A stretch of 6,095 bases of DNA from Chloroflexi bacterium CG23_combo_of_CG06-09_8_20_14_all_45_10 (GCA_002772325.1 PCSL01000046.1:1-6095), one strand, 5' to 3'; counted from the stretch's first letter, positions 1 to 5,989 are shown. Notes: generated from the sequence alone by a model not told the origin. Translations and numbers: made by a program.

Positions 1-103
1 ATGAATCAGAAGAGCTACAGCCTGCAGCACCTCCAGCCAAGGCAAATACAGTGATGAATAAGCTCATTCTTGAAAGCCAACTCTCCAAATATCTCTTAGT
101 CAT
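1..103 (-). CDS. N-terminus of a secreted lipoprotein, possibly a thioredoxin-like (TlpA/ResA) protein; truncated by the window edge
   Basis: Only the first 34 codons are in the window, read from ATG at 103-101 toward base 1. The peptide has a positively charged start (MTKRYLESWLSR), a hydrophobic stretch (LFITVFALAGG) and a lipobox-like end (AAGC, then SSSDS), which is the layout of a type II signal peptide with lipidation at the Cys near residue 29. A second Met at residue 13 could be the true start. It begins 4 bp after the ccdA stop codon, with a G-rich tract just upstream as a possible ribosome site, so the two are almost certainly co-transcribed. Position after ccdA suggests a membrane-anchored thiol-disulfide oxidoreductase that receives electrons from CcdA. 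That is inference from context, because no CxxC domain is visible in this fragment. Confidence 0.7.
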   Translation of the reverse strand, partial: MTKRYLESWLSRMSLFITVFALAGGAAGCSSSDS

Positions 104-107
104 ATTA

Positions 108-800
108 TCAAACCCCCGTCAGTAGAGTGATGATATAGTATAGTTTGCCGGTCAATATGAGAATTCCCACGCCGATCAATAGAGCTGCGCTTACTGCAGA
201 GGTAACGAAGGCATGATGGCTAAGCCATCTGAGGTACCGTGAGGCTGCCCCTATGGCTAGACTTACACCAATGAAAGGCAATCCCAACCCTAAACAGTAA
301 GCAAGCAAAAGGCAAATTCCCTGCCATACTGTTTGTGAACTCCAGGCTAGAGCCATTATCCCTCCCAATACTGGCCCAACACAGGGAGTCCAGCCCAGGG
401 AGAATATTGCTCCTATTGATAGAGACCTCAAATACCCTGAGCCTTTAGCTTGGTTGAAGCTAAGATGCTTCTCATAGTTGAGCCAGGGCAACTTAGTAGC
501 AGCTAACAAAAATATTCCGAACAAGATTAGTAACACGCCAGCTATATTGCGCAATAGTTCGAAGGGTGCCATAGCTCCCAGTAAACCCACAGACGCACCC
601 AGAGCAGTGAAAACTAAAGAGAAACCAGCTACGAAGCTAATGGTATGGAGCATAATATATCTCCGACCCGGAGGGTCAGAAGTGAGGACTGACATACCGG
701 CTATGTTAGCCAGGTACACTGGAACCAGTGGTAACACACAGGGTGATAGAAAGGAAAGTATCCCCGCAACAAAAGCTACCGGGAAGGTTACATTTGACAT
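108..800 (-). CDS. ccdA: CcdA-family cytochrome c biogenesis / thiol:disulfide interchange membrane protein
   Basis: This 230-residue integral membrane protein belongs to the CcdA/DsbD transmembrane family, which passes reducing equivalents from cytoplasmic thioredoxin across the membrane to extracytoplasmic thiol proteins, including those that keep apocytochrome c haem-binding cysteines reduced. Counting from the chosen ATG, the two signature redox cysteines lie in the family motifs FLSPCVLPLVP (Cys21) and GWTPCVGPVLGG (Cys140). About six hydrophobic segments are visible, as expected for the short CcdA form, and the length is normal. A TTG at 815 would add five residues. I chose the ATG at 800-798 because GGGAG sits about 8 nt ahead of it and falls inside the longer version. 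The lipoprotein gene follows after 4 bp. Family assignment is firm; whether the partner is a cytochrome or another thiol protein is open. Confidence 0.92.
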   Translation of the reverse strand: MSNVTFPVAFVAGILSFLSPCVLPLVPVYLANIAGMSVLTSDPPGRRYIMLHTISFVAGFSLVFTALGASVGLLGAMAPFELLRNIAGVLLILFGIFLLAATKLPWLNYEKHLSFNQAKGSGYLRSLSIGAIFSLGWTPCVGPVLGGIMALAWSSQTVWQGICLLLAYCLGLGLPFIGVSLAIGAASRYLRWLSHHAFVTSAVSAALLIGVGILILTGKLYYIITLLTGV

Positions 801-917
801 CCAGGCATCTCCCAACTATCCGATTGTAGTTCCTTCTTGTCAAATAACGCCCTTACCAACATCACAGAGAATAAGTTGTCCTGAGAAGCGGTTATTGCTG
901 ATTAAGATTAAAGCCCT

Positions 918-923
918 ATTATA
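918..923 (-). promoter_or_regulatory. candidate -10 box for the ccdA operon
   Basis: The minus strand reads a perfect TATAAT here, about 118 bp upstream of the chosen ccdA start, in an AT-rich stretch. No good -35 hexamer lies 16-18 bp upstream of it, so this is a weak call from one box only. Confidence 0.25.
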
Positions 924-971
924 CTATAATCAAATCAAATGAGTGTACTCGTTCATATGATTAGTGGCACA

Positions 972-1088
972 TAGCTTTCTTCCTTGTCCTTGCGAGCGAA
1001 GCAATGCCATTTCTGTCCTCAGGTTGCGGAGCTTGTTCCGAGCATAAGCGAGGAATCCCGCTCCTCACAATGACACAAAGAACTACTA
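972..1088. repeat. dispersed palindromic repeat element (CATTGCGAG-type)
   Basis: The ends are imperfect inverted copies: GTCCTTGCGAG (986-996) pairs with CTCACAATGAC (1064-1074) at 9 of 11 positions, and weaker similarity continues outward to about 972 and 1088. The interior carries GAGCGAAGCAATGCC and AGGAATCCCGCTCC blocks. Sequences built around 'GTCATTGCGAGCGAAGCAAT' are a well-known kind of intergenic repeat in many bacterial genomes, so this is very probably one copy of a multicopy family. It has no coding capacity. No clear target duplication is visible at its borders. Confidence 0.6.
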
Positions 1089-1102
1089 GGGCTTGTCCCA
1101 AA

Positions 1103-1133
1103 CTTAAAGTGGAAGATACCCTGATACTTTAAG
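1103..1133. repeat. short perfect inverted repeat
   Basis: CTTAAAGT (1103-1110) and ACTTTAAG (1126-1133) form an 8-bp perfect stem around a 15-nt loop. It has no following T tract, so it is not a standard terminator. It sits immediately before the nuclease-like fragment at 1134. Confidence 0.35.
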
Positions 1134-1277
1134 GTGTCACCCATTCATCGGAACAAGATCAACGAGGCCTGGTCAGTTTATAGCCAGCTTTCCTTATATC
1201 AAGCTTGCCCTTCCCAGTATAAGTCGCGATATATTAAAAGTTATCATCACGGCACAATAATCTGGTATAATAATTAA
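1134..1277 (+). pseudogene. fragment resembling the N-terminus of a RecB-like PD-(D/E)XK nuclease
   Basis: From a GTG at 1134 the frame runs 47 codons to TAA at 1275-1277. Its middle reads VYSQLSLYQACPSQYKSRYI, closely matching the '(S)YSQLSxYxxCPxxYKxRYI' pattern that opens many RecB-family/PD-(D/E)XK exonuclease proteins, including AddB-like and Cas4-like ones. In those, the Cys-Pro segment precedes the nuclease core. After RYIKSY the similarity ends and the frame stops within 12 codons, so the catalytic Asp/Glu/Lys residues are absent and the piece cannot be active. No ribosome site is evident. I read it as the stump of a deleted gene. The identification rests on one motif recognised by eye, and the short frame could be chance. 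Confidence 0.45.
1263..1271 (+). promoter_or_regulatory. extended -10 promoter, probably for tRNA-Ala
   Basis: TGGTATAAT is a perfect extended -10 (TGnTATAAT). No strong -35 is present; TTATCA at 1241-1246 is the nearest candidate, with a long 19-bp spacer. If the 105 bp attributed to the following insertion and one target copy are removed, the box lies 14 bp before the tRNA 5' end, a natural position for a tRNA promoter with a short leader. Confidence 0.5.
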
Positions 1278-1387
1278 TTGCTGTAACTACACAGCTATCA
1301 TTATGTCACCCTGAGCGAAGCGAAGGGTCTCGGAGATTCTTCGCCTTCGGCTCAGAATGACAGCAGGGTGAGTAGTTATTAATTGCT
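1273..1387. mobile_element. MITE-like palindromic element with 10-bp target duplications
   Basis: Identical 10-mers ATTAATTGCT lie at 1273-1282 and 1378-1387 and enclose a 95-bp block (1283-1377). The block begins GTAACTAC and ends GTAGTT, giving 6-bp terminal inverted repeats (AACTAC 1285-1290, GTAGTT 1372-1377). Inside, CACCCTGAGCGAAGCGAAG (1308-1326, within a left arm that starts at 1304) folds back on CTTCGCCTTCGGCTCAGAAT (1339-1358, in a right arm ending at 1362), with two single-base bulges. The 'TCACCCTGAGCGAAGCGAAGG...CTCAGAATGACA' type is a familiar dispersed repeat in bacterial genomes. It encodes nothing, so it would need a transposase in trans. The palindrome is certain; the insertion interpretation rests on the paired 10-mers. 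Confidence 0.6.
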
Positions 1388-1390
1388 TTT

Positions 1391-1464
<74 letters not shown>

Positions 1465-1594
1465 ATGAACAAAACAGGAGCACACTGGGAAGATAGAAGC
1501 TGAGAACTGTCCTGGGATGGGTTACCTGCGGCCTCTTTAAAGCCGTCTTTCTCTGCTCTTTTGGCTTATCAATCCCACATCTTAAATCTAAGGG

Positions 1595-1678
1595 CTACAT
1601 CATCTTTCCGTCAAACGTGTCGCACTTATCCAGACGATAGTATGAGTCAGGATAAATGCGTACTGCCTTGAAAAACAT
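1595..1678 (-). other. unrecognised 27-codon reading frame overlapping the end of the rlmB remnant
   Basis: ATG at 1678-1676 opens a frame reading MFFKAVRIYPDSYYRLDKCD, then TFDGKMM and TAG at 1597-1595. The composition is protein-like (aromatics, charged residues, no low-complexity run), but I recognise no family and there is no good ribosome site. It overlaps the last codons of the methyltransferase remnant in a different frame. It may be the C-terminal stump of a second gene joined there by a deletion, or chance. Confidence 0.15.
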
Positions 1679-1856
1679 ACTTCAGACGATAAGGTTCCAC
1701 GTATTCAACGGGGATCCTTCTAGATTTGGAAAGGTGCAATATTTCGGCAACTGCCGAATGAAGCCCAATATTGCGCGCTAGCAATACTTTATTTATGGGA
1801 CGGCCAGCCTTTAGTGCCTCAATTACAGGATTTCTACCCTCGATAATATCTGCCAT
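1647..1856 (-). pseudogene. rlmB: truncated SpoU-family 23S rRNA 2'-O-ribose methyltransferase (N-terminal domain only)
   Basis: From ATG at 1856 the frame reads MADIIEGRNPVIEALKAGRP, then INKVLLARNIG and a helical segment ending IPVEYVE. This is the typical SpoU substrate-binding N-terminal domain of RlmB/TrmH-like enzymes, which bind rRNA before the C-terminal knotted domain transfers a methyl group from S-adenosylmethionine. After about 55 residues the similarity ends at 'EYVEPYRL', and the frame stops after 69 codons. Normal proteins are about 240-260 residues, so the whole catalytic SPOUT domain is missing and is not found downstream in any frame. An in-frame GTG at 1937 would add 27 residues unlike the family. 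The remnant sits downstream of typA on the same strand, 206 bp from its stop. rlmB fits best, but other TrmH-family members share this domain. Confidence 0.7.
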
Positions 1857-1910
1857 TCTTCTTTCATTGGATATTAGCACAAACTGGCAATAGATATACT
1901 TTGAGCAGTT

Positions 1911-1983
1911 AACGTCTTCTTTGTCAAGCTCAATCACAACTTAGTAGAACCGTAACTTATTAACTCTTGACAAAGTCAGCGTT
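1911..1983. repeat. 18-bp imperfect inverted repeat upstream of the rlmB remnant
   Basis: AACGTCTTCTTTGTCAAG (1911-1928) and the reverse complement of 1966-1983, AACGCTGACTTTGTCAAG, agree at 14 of 18 positions, including a perfect 10-bp block (CTTTGTCAAG / CTTGACAAAG). The 37-nt spacer has no coding feature. It could be a small insertion-derived element or a regulatory stem-loop. No flanking target duplication is seen. Confidence 0.45.
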
Positions 1984-2062
1984 TTCAGGGATGACGTATT
2001 GGATATCGTGGGAACTAGGGTATTAATTCGAGCCTTAAATTATGTTAATGGTAGGCCATAGT

Positions 2063-3895
2063 CTATGCTTTTGTGCTCCGACGGGAAAGAGAGATACTCC
2101 TCAGCCGTTGTGCCTGGGTGAGTAACTTCTTCCTCAATCTGATATTCTCAGGAGTCACCTCAACCAGTTCATCCTTATTGATAAAGTCAATGGCTTGCTC
2201 CAAGCTTAGTTTCACGGGAGGAGTCAGCCTTACGGCGATGTCTGATGTTGACGAGCGTACATTAGTCTTCTTCTTTTCTTTGCATACGTTGATGGCTATA
2301 TCCTGTGGCCGCGAATTCAGCCCCACTATCATACCTTCATAGACTGGTGTATTGGGTTCAATGAAGGTGAAGCCCCGCCCCTGAGCATTATTTAGACCAT
2401 AGGTAACAGCTATGCCTTGTTCCGATGTTACCAGTGTTCCATTACGGGTCGAAGCTATATCTCCATGCCAAGCCTCATAGCCAAGAAAAGTAGTATTCAT
2501 GATACCTTCACCCCGGGTAGCAGTAATAAATGAATTACGGAAACCAATGAGTCCTTTTGTAGGTATATGGAATTCTAAATGCACATTATCATGGCTATCG
2601 TTGCGCATATCCGTAAGCTGAGCTTGCCGCTTGCTCAGCATCTCGGTTAAAACTCCAATATATTCATCTTTGGTATCAAGGGTAAGAACCTCCACAGGTT
2701 CTACAAGGTTACCGTCAACTACTTTGGTAATAGCTTCTGGCTTGGAAACTTCAAATTCGTAGCCCTCCCGACGCATGGTTTCAATCAGGATAGCCAGGTG
2801 TAGTTCTCCTCTCCCTTTTACCAGGAAGGTGTCTGGGCTATCTGTATCCTGTACCCTGAGACTAAGATTAGTCTCCAATTCTTTATAGAGTCGGTTCCGT
2901 AGCTGGCGCGTGGTGCAAAAGCGCCCCTCGCGCCCGGCGAACGGTGAGGTGTTTACTCCAAAGGTCATCTCTATCGTAGGTTCGCCAACTTCTATGCGCG
3001 GTAGAGCTTCAGGCCGCTCTGGGCTGGCAATGGTATCTCCAATGTTGACTTTTTCGAGTCCGGTTACAGCTACTATGTCACCCGCCTCGGCTTCCTCCAC
3101 CTTCAAGCGTTTGAGACCGAGATAGGTAAATACTTCACCAATCTCATAATGAGCTACGCTGCCATCAGCACTCATACTAACTACTAGGTCGTGGGTGGCA
3201 ACTTTGCCCCTCCAGATTCTACCAATAGCTATTTTGCCCTTGTGGCTGTCATAGTCGAGGTTAGAAACCAGCATTTGAAATGGCCCACTTTCAATTTGCG
3301 GTGGTGGTACTTCTTCTAAGATGCATTCGAAGAGAGGGGTGATGTCTTTGCTTTTCATACTTAGCTCGGTTACGGCCATACCTCCCCTGGCACTGGCATA
3401 TAGTACTGGGAAGTCAAGCTGGTCAGCACTGGTAGCTAATTCCAAGAACAGGTCCTGGATAAGCCGAAGCACCTCCGCTATTCGCGAATCTTTCCTGTCT
3501 ATTTTGTTGATAACTACAATTGGTTTTAGACCATTTCTCAGAGCTTTGCGAAGCACAAACCTAGTCTGGGGCGTGGGACCTTCTATAGAGTCCACTAAAA
3601 GCAAGCAACCGTCAGCCATACTTATGACGCGCTCCACCTCTCCGCTGAAATCGGCATGGCCTGGAGTATCGATGATATTGATTTTGACTCCACGGTAAAC
3701 TACGGCTGTATTTTTAGCCATGATAGTAATGCCTTTTTCTCGCTCCAGGACGCCCTGGTCCATTATTAACTCGCCCACTTTCTGGTTATCCCGGAACACC
3801 CTGCTTTGCTTAAGCATGGCGTCTACCAGAGTAGTCTTACCATGGTCAACGTGGGCAATAATAACTATATTTCTTATGTCGCTGCGATAATTCAT
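2063..3895 (-). CDS. typA: translational GTPase TypA/BipA
   Basis: This complete 610-residue protein is the normal length for TypA/BipA, a ribosome-associated GTPase of the EF-G/LepA group involved in 50S subunit assembly and in stress and low-temperature growth. All GTPase motifs are intact: G1 AHVDHGKT (residues 14-21), G2 Thr57 in REKGITI, G3 DTPGH (76-80), G4 NKID (130-133) and G5 SAR (168-170). A beta-barrel domain and EF-G-like domains follow ([20 protein letters not shown], then GLIGFRN). The C-terminal region specific to this family carries KKKTNVRSS and [16 protein letters not shown]. The ATG at 3895 is preceded by AGAGGA about 11 nt upstream, which is acceptable though slightly distant. 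The G2 neighbourhood [13 protein letters not shown] differs from the commoner MDSNDLERERGIT. Nothing suggests damage. It starts 16 bp after the stop of an unidentified, apparently broken frame. Confidence 0.97.
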   Translation of the reverse strand: MNYRSDIRNIVIIAHVDHGKTTLVDAMLKQSRVFRDNQKVGELIMDQGVLEREKGITIMAKNTAVVYRGVKINIIDTPGHADFSGEVERVISMADGCLLLVDSIEGPTPQTRFVLRKALRNGLKPIVVINKIDRKDSRIAEVLRLIQDLFLELATSADQLDFPVLYASARGGMAVTELSMKSKDITPLFECILEEVPPPQIESGPFQMLVSNLDYDSHKGKIAIGRIWRGKVATHDLVVSMSADGSVAHYEIGEVFTYLGLKRLKVEEAEAGDIVAVTGLEKVNIGDTIASPERPEALPRIEVGEPTIEMTFGVNTSPFAGREGRFCTTRQLRNRLYKELETNLSLRVQDTDSPDTFLVKGRGELHLAILIETMRREGYEFEVSKPEAITKVVDGNLVEPVEVLTLDTKDEYIGVLTEMLSKRQAQLTDMRNDSHDNVHLEFHIPTKGLIGFRNSFITATRGEGIMNTTFLGYEAWHGDIASTRNGTLVTSEQGIAVTYGLNNAQGRGFTFIEPNTPVYEGMIVGLNSRPQDIAINVCKEKKKTNVRSSTSDIAVRLTPPVKLSLEQAIDFINKDELVEVTPENIRLRKKLLTQAQRLRSISLSRRSTKA

Positions 3896-3911
3896 ATATA
3901 GTAAAATCCTC

Positions 3912-4112
3912 TCATCTATTCAGTCTTATTTCTATTCTATAACCACCGATGTTCTGCATCAGCGTCATCGCTTCAGGGTTATCGCCACAATAGCCAGTTC
4001 TAACTTTGGCAAATTCAAATGGGACAATTCGTAGTATTTACGAGAAGTTCCATAGGACAGTGGCGTATTCCACTTCGCTATCGATAGCTATTGCAATATG
4101 CAAAATGTGACT
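3912..4112 (-). pseudogene. unrecognised, stop-interrupted reading frame immediately upstream of typA
   Basis: In the frame ending with TGA at 3914-3912, 41 codons read ILRIVPFEFAKVRTGYCGDN, then PEAMTLMQNIGGYRIEIRLNR. The same frame continues upstream across a TAA at 4040-4038 into 24 more codons (SHILHIAIAIDSEVEYATVL, then WNFS) before another TAA at 4115-4113. Both pieces look like protein, the spacing to typA (16 bp) is operon-like, and the stop region supplies typA's ribosome site. There is no start codon at the beginning of either piece, so this looks like the 3' stump of a decayed gene. The segment DNPEAMTLMQNIGGY loosely resembles the Asn-x-x-Ala...Gly-Phe/Tyr end of GNAT acetyltransferases. 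That is only a hint, and I do not name a function. Confidence 0.3.
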
Positions 4113-4115
4113 TTA

Positions 4116-4503
4116 TTGTCTTTGGTCTTCAGCGATCGAGGCAGCGTTTTTACGCTGTTAGCAAAGCGTATACTGGTGAAGGTCACCTGTTCGGAAGCGA
4201 TGGAGGTAAATGTAGTTCCAACGATAACACATTTAATTCACTCGTCCTGAAAGCCCGTCGGACGCCCTCTTTTCTTTTAGATAGTTAGAGTTTCGGTCAT
4301 CCGACACTGACGTAAATATGAAGCGATTTAAGTGTGCAATAACCTAGACTGAAACTATTACATTTATTATACAAGATAGGGAATCCACTTTGCAAAGACT
4401 AGGATTTGAGATTGTTTAGCAATTTCTCAAAAATTCTTCTATAGATAAAGCTAGCCAGATAGCCTCAAAGTTACTACAATAGGGAAAAACAGGGGGAGAG
4501 ATC
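4116..4503. other. non-coding stretch between the typA side and the transposase pseudogene
   Basis: I see no supportable gene here. It holds a tight hairpin CAGCGT-TTTT-ACGCTG (4142-4157). It also holds a longer inverted repeat in which AGTTTCGGTC (4289-4298) pairs with GACTGAAACT (4347-4356) at 9 of 10 positions around a 48-nt spacer, and an AT-rich run near 4360-4375. The last 50 bp end in GGGGGAG, the probable ribosome site of the transposase. The left terminus of the insertion sequence should lie in the last couple of hundred bases, but I found no matching inverted end on the right side. Confidence 0.4.
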
Positions 4504-5463
4504 ATGATAAAAACGAGATGCAAAGTAACCACTACAGATTCCTTCTTTGGTAATTTTCTCTATGAACAAGTAGTTCCCAGAGGTCACTTTTTGGTCAAGT
4601 TAAAGGAAGTTATAAATTGGCAACGCTTCACTAAGAAGCTCCTTAAATACTATAAAGGGAAAGGCAAGGTAGGTTAGGCTCCTTATAATCCCACTATCAT
4701 TCTCAAAATGCTTCTCATCTCCTTTTTATTTAGCATTTCAGAAAGGCAAACAGAGGAAGTGGTCAACGAAAACCTGCCGGTAAAATTCTTTGTTGGCTTA
4801 ATAGAGGAGCAGTCAGCGGTCAGCAGATTAGCTGATAACTGATAGCTGAAGGCTGATAGCTAGTGTTAAATGAGATAATCATCATAGCCCAAGAGAAAGG
4901 GATTAGATTTGGCAAGCTCCAGGTAGTGGATAGTGTCCACACCTATAGCCAACGTTAATCTGATTAAAGGTGAGAGAAGGAAACAGGAAGGGAAACCTCC
5001 CAGGGATGCTGATGCATGCTGGGGAGCAAAGGGTAACAGGCTAGTAGCAGGTAAGGATGGCAAAAGGCACAAGGAGACGCAGTACTACTATGGATATAAA
5101 GATCAGGTGAGTCTTAATGCTGAGTCTGAGCTAGTGACTAGCATTATCCCGGGAAAGGCTAAGGATTATGATGGGCACAAGCTGAAGAAGCTAGTGGAGA
5201 GGGATTTGAAGAAGGTGATAGGAGTAGAGACAGTAGCTGGTGATAAGGGTTATGATGATGGGGAAAACCACTATTACCTGGAACAAAAAGGAATAAACTC
5301 GGCTATAAGGCTCAACAATTATCACACTGAGAAGAAAGACGAAAACAAGGAAGGGTGGATGAAACTTAAAGAGAGCCAAGAATATCAAGAGGGCTTAAGG
5401 GAAAGGTATAAGATAGAGAGGAAGTTTGGTGAAGCGAAGAAATGGCATGGTTTTGCCAGATGA
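4504..5463 (+). pseudogene. decayed IS5/IS1182-like DDE transposase
   Basis: Three pieces of one transposase are visible. From ATG 4504 the N-terminal region reads FFGNFLYEQVVPRGHFLVKL, later TIILKMLLISFLF and SERQTEEVVNENL, then KFFVGLIEEQ. An in-frame TAG (4675-4677) interrupts it. The roughly 25-30 residues expected next (the 'APDHSTLTVF' region) are missing and replaced by a heptamer array. A second piece (4863-4943, shifted frame) reads EIIIIAQEKGIRFGKLQVVD, then SVHT, with the first catalytic Asp. One extra base near 4944 shifts the frame back. The third piece (to 5460) reads IANVNLIKGERRKQEGKPPR, then GDKGYDD with the second Asp, and RYKIERKFGEAK with the catalytic Glu in the R-x3-E-x6-K spacing. 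TGA at 5461 stands where the family has Cys in 'HGFxRCRY', so the last ~30 residues are lost. It cannot be active. The family (IS5 versus IS1182 group) is less certain than the transposase call. Confidence 0.9.
4811..4859 (+). repeat. in-phase heptamer array (seven 7-bp units) inside the transposase pseudogene
   Basis: The 49 bases divide exactly into seven heptamers: AGTCAGC, GGTCAGC, AGATTAG, CTGATAA, CTGATAG, CTGAAGG, CTGATAG. The last four share CTGA at the same phase; the first two share GTCAGC, and the third is a transitional unit. Heptameric arrays built from GCTGATA/GCTGACC-like words occur as dispersed repeats in several bacterial groups, and heptanucleotide tandem repeats are known in cyanobacteria (STRR). 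Here the array lies where the conserved central part of the transposase should be. Confidence 0.65.
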
Positions 5464-5534
5464 CGTTTTGTTAAGGAACACGTCCCTAGCCGGATCACGG
5501 GCGCTCATTTCCACCTCTGACACTAGTTAGTTGT

Positions 5535-5577
5535 TTTTGAAAGTGACATTATGTTCACAAGACATAACACTTGAAAA
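5535..5577. repeat. hairpin with a three-base bulge
   Basis: AAGTG (5541-5545) plus TTATGT (5549-5554) pair with ACATAA (5562-5567) plus CACTT (5568-5572), leaving an ACA bulge and a 7-nt loop; outer T and A runs extend the stem loosely. There is no T tract after a GC-rich stem, so it is not a typical terminator. It may be an insertion end or an operator-like site upstream of the membrane-protein remnant. Confidence 0.4.
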
Positions 5578-5651
5578 TCCTTCTCCAAGGGAGGCGAGGG
5601 AATGGCACTCAGGATTGCTTGTTTTCACTAGGTGCTAGACCTGTATCTTTT

Positions 5652-5657
5652 AAGGAG
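5652..5657 (+). promoter_or_regulatory. strong ribosome binding site
   Basis: AAGGAG lies 10 nt before ATG 5668. It fixes the start of the following broken gene and shows that the short upstream piece was the true N-terminus rather than noise. Confidence 0.6.
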
Positions 5658-5667
5658 ATGATTTAAG

Positions 5668-5963
5668 ATGTTAGAACTATTCTTCTTCATCCTCGGGCTT
5701 GTGAATAATATATTTTTAATTTTCATCTTTCTAGTTCGGAAGACCCTAAAATGGCCACCTTGCCGCGAATTGGGGTGGGTTATTTACTCTTGGCGATTCC
5801 AGCGGTCTACGGGATTTTCTTAGTCGTACAGGAACAGAAAGCGGTGCAATATGGTATCTTTTTGGGGATCTTTTTGACGTATTTAGCCTTAGAATGGGTT
5901 TATGATTTTATTTTGAAAATCCCTTTTCGTCAGAATTGGAAATTATTAACGCCCTATTTATAG
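5668..5963 (+). pseudogene. small multi-pass membrane protein of unknown function, frameshifted and probably truncated
   Basis: From ATG 5668 the frame reads MLELFFFILGLVNNIFLIFI, then FLVRKTLK, and continues out of register to TAG at 5820-5822. The -1 frame takes over at 5751 with ATLPRIGVGYLLLAIPAVYG, then IFLVVQEQKAVQYGIFLGIF, LTYLALEWVYDFILKIPFRQ and NWKLLTPYL, ending with TAG at 5961-5963. Joined, the two give a 98-residue protein with three hydrophobic helices (about residues 3-23, 37-55 and 62-80). Restoring one A in the AAAA run at 5748-5751 repairs the frame. The protein has the feel of an uncharacterised membrane family whose members continue past 'LLxPYL', so the C-terminus is probably cut short as well; that is from memory. 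An alternative is a short intact gene starting at ATG 5751, but that start has no ribosome site. Confidence 0.6.
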
Positions 5964-5989
5964 TCATTTGCATAAATTTGTATATTTAC

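Larger units (their letters stand above)
5464..5667. other. non-coding junction between the transposase remnant and the membrane-protein remnant
   Basis: Transposase similarity can be followed only two codons past the premature stop (Arg-Phe) before it is lost. No terminal inverted repeat of the insertion sequence was found. The first 60 bases look protein-like on both strands (plus-strand DDVLLRNTSLAGSRALISTS; minus-strand EVEMSARDPARDVFLNKT), but neither matches a family I know. The rest holds the hairpin listed separately and a small CTCC/GGAG fold near 5583. Confidence 0.35.

Noticed and set aside
838..843. Perfect TTGACA on the minus strand just upstream of ccdA
   Set aside because: The matching -10 at 17 bp (GATAGT) is poor, and transcription would start inside the ribosome site of ccdA.
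478..942. A 154-codon plus-strand open frame
   Set aside because: It lies almost wholly antisense to ccdA, whose motifs and membrane pattern are clear; its own translation resembles no family and has no ribosome site.
1529..1556. Possible terminator after tRNA-Ala (CGGC-9 nt-GCCG followed by a pyrimidine-rich run)
   Set aside because: The stem is only 4 bp with a 9-nt loop, the T run is broken by C, and it lies 65 bp from the tRNA end.
2073..3698. Three plus-strand open frames of 71-125 codons
   Set aside because: All are antisense shadows of typA, which is complete with every GTPase motif on the minus strand.
4091..4288. A 65-codon plus-strand frame in the gap upstream of typA
   Set aside because: No ribosome site and no recognisable motif; its translation is Ser/Arg-rich, and it is overlapped by equally long unremarkable minus-strand frames.
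4811..4859. CRISPR-like or iteron-like array
   Set aside because: Units are contiguous 7-mers with no spacers, the array is too short and degenerate for CRISPR, and there is no replication gene nearby for an iteron origin.
4866..5388. Two minus-strand open frames of 65-68 codons
   Set aside because: They are antisense to the transposase remnant, whose plus-strand similarity is unmistakable.
5745..5753. Programmed -1 frameshift site (CCTAAAATG) for the membrane protein
   Set aside because: Slippage would need CTA to re-pair as CCT in the P site, and no downstream stimulatory structure is apparent; loss of one A is simpler.
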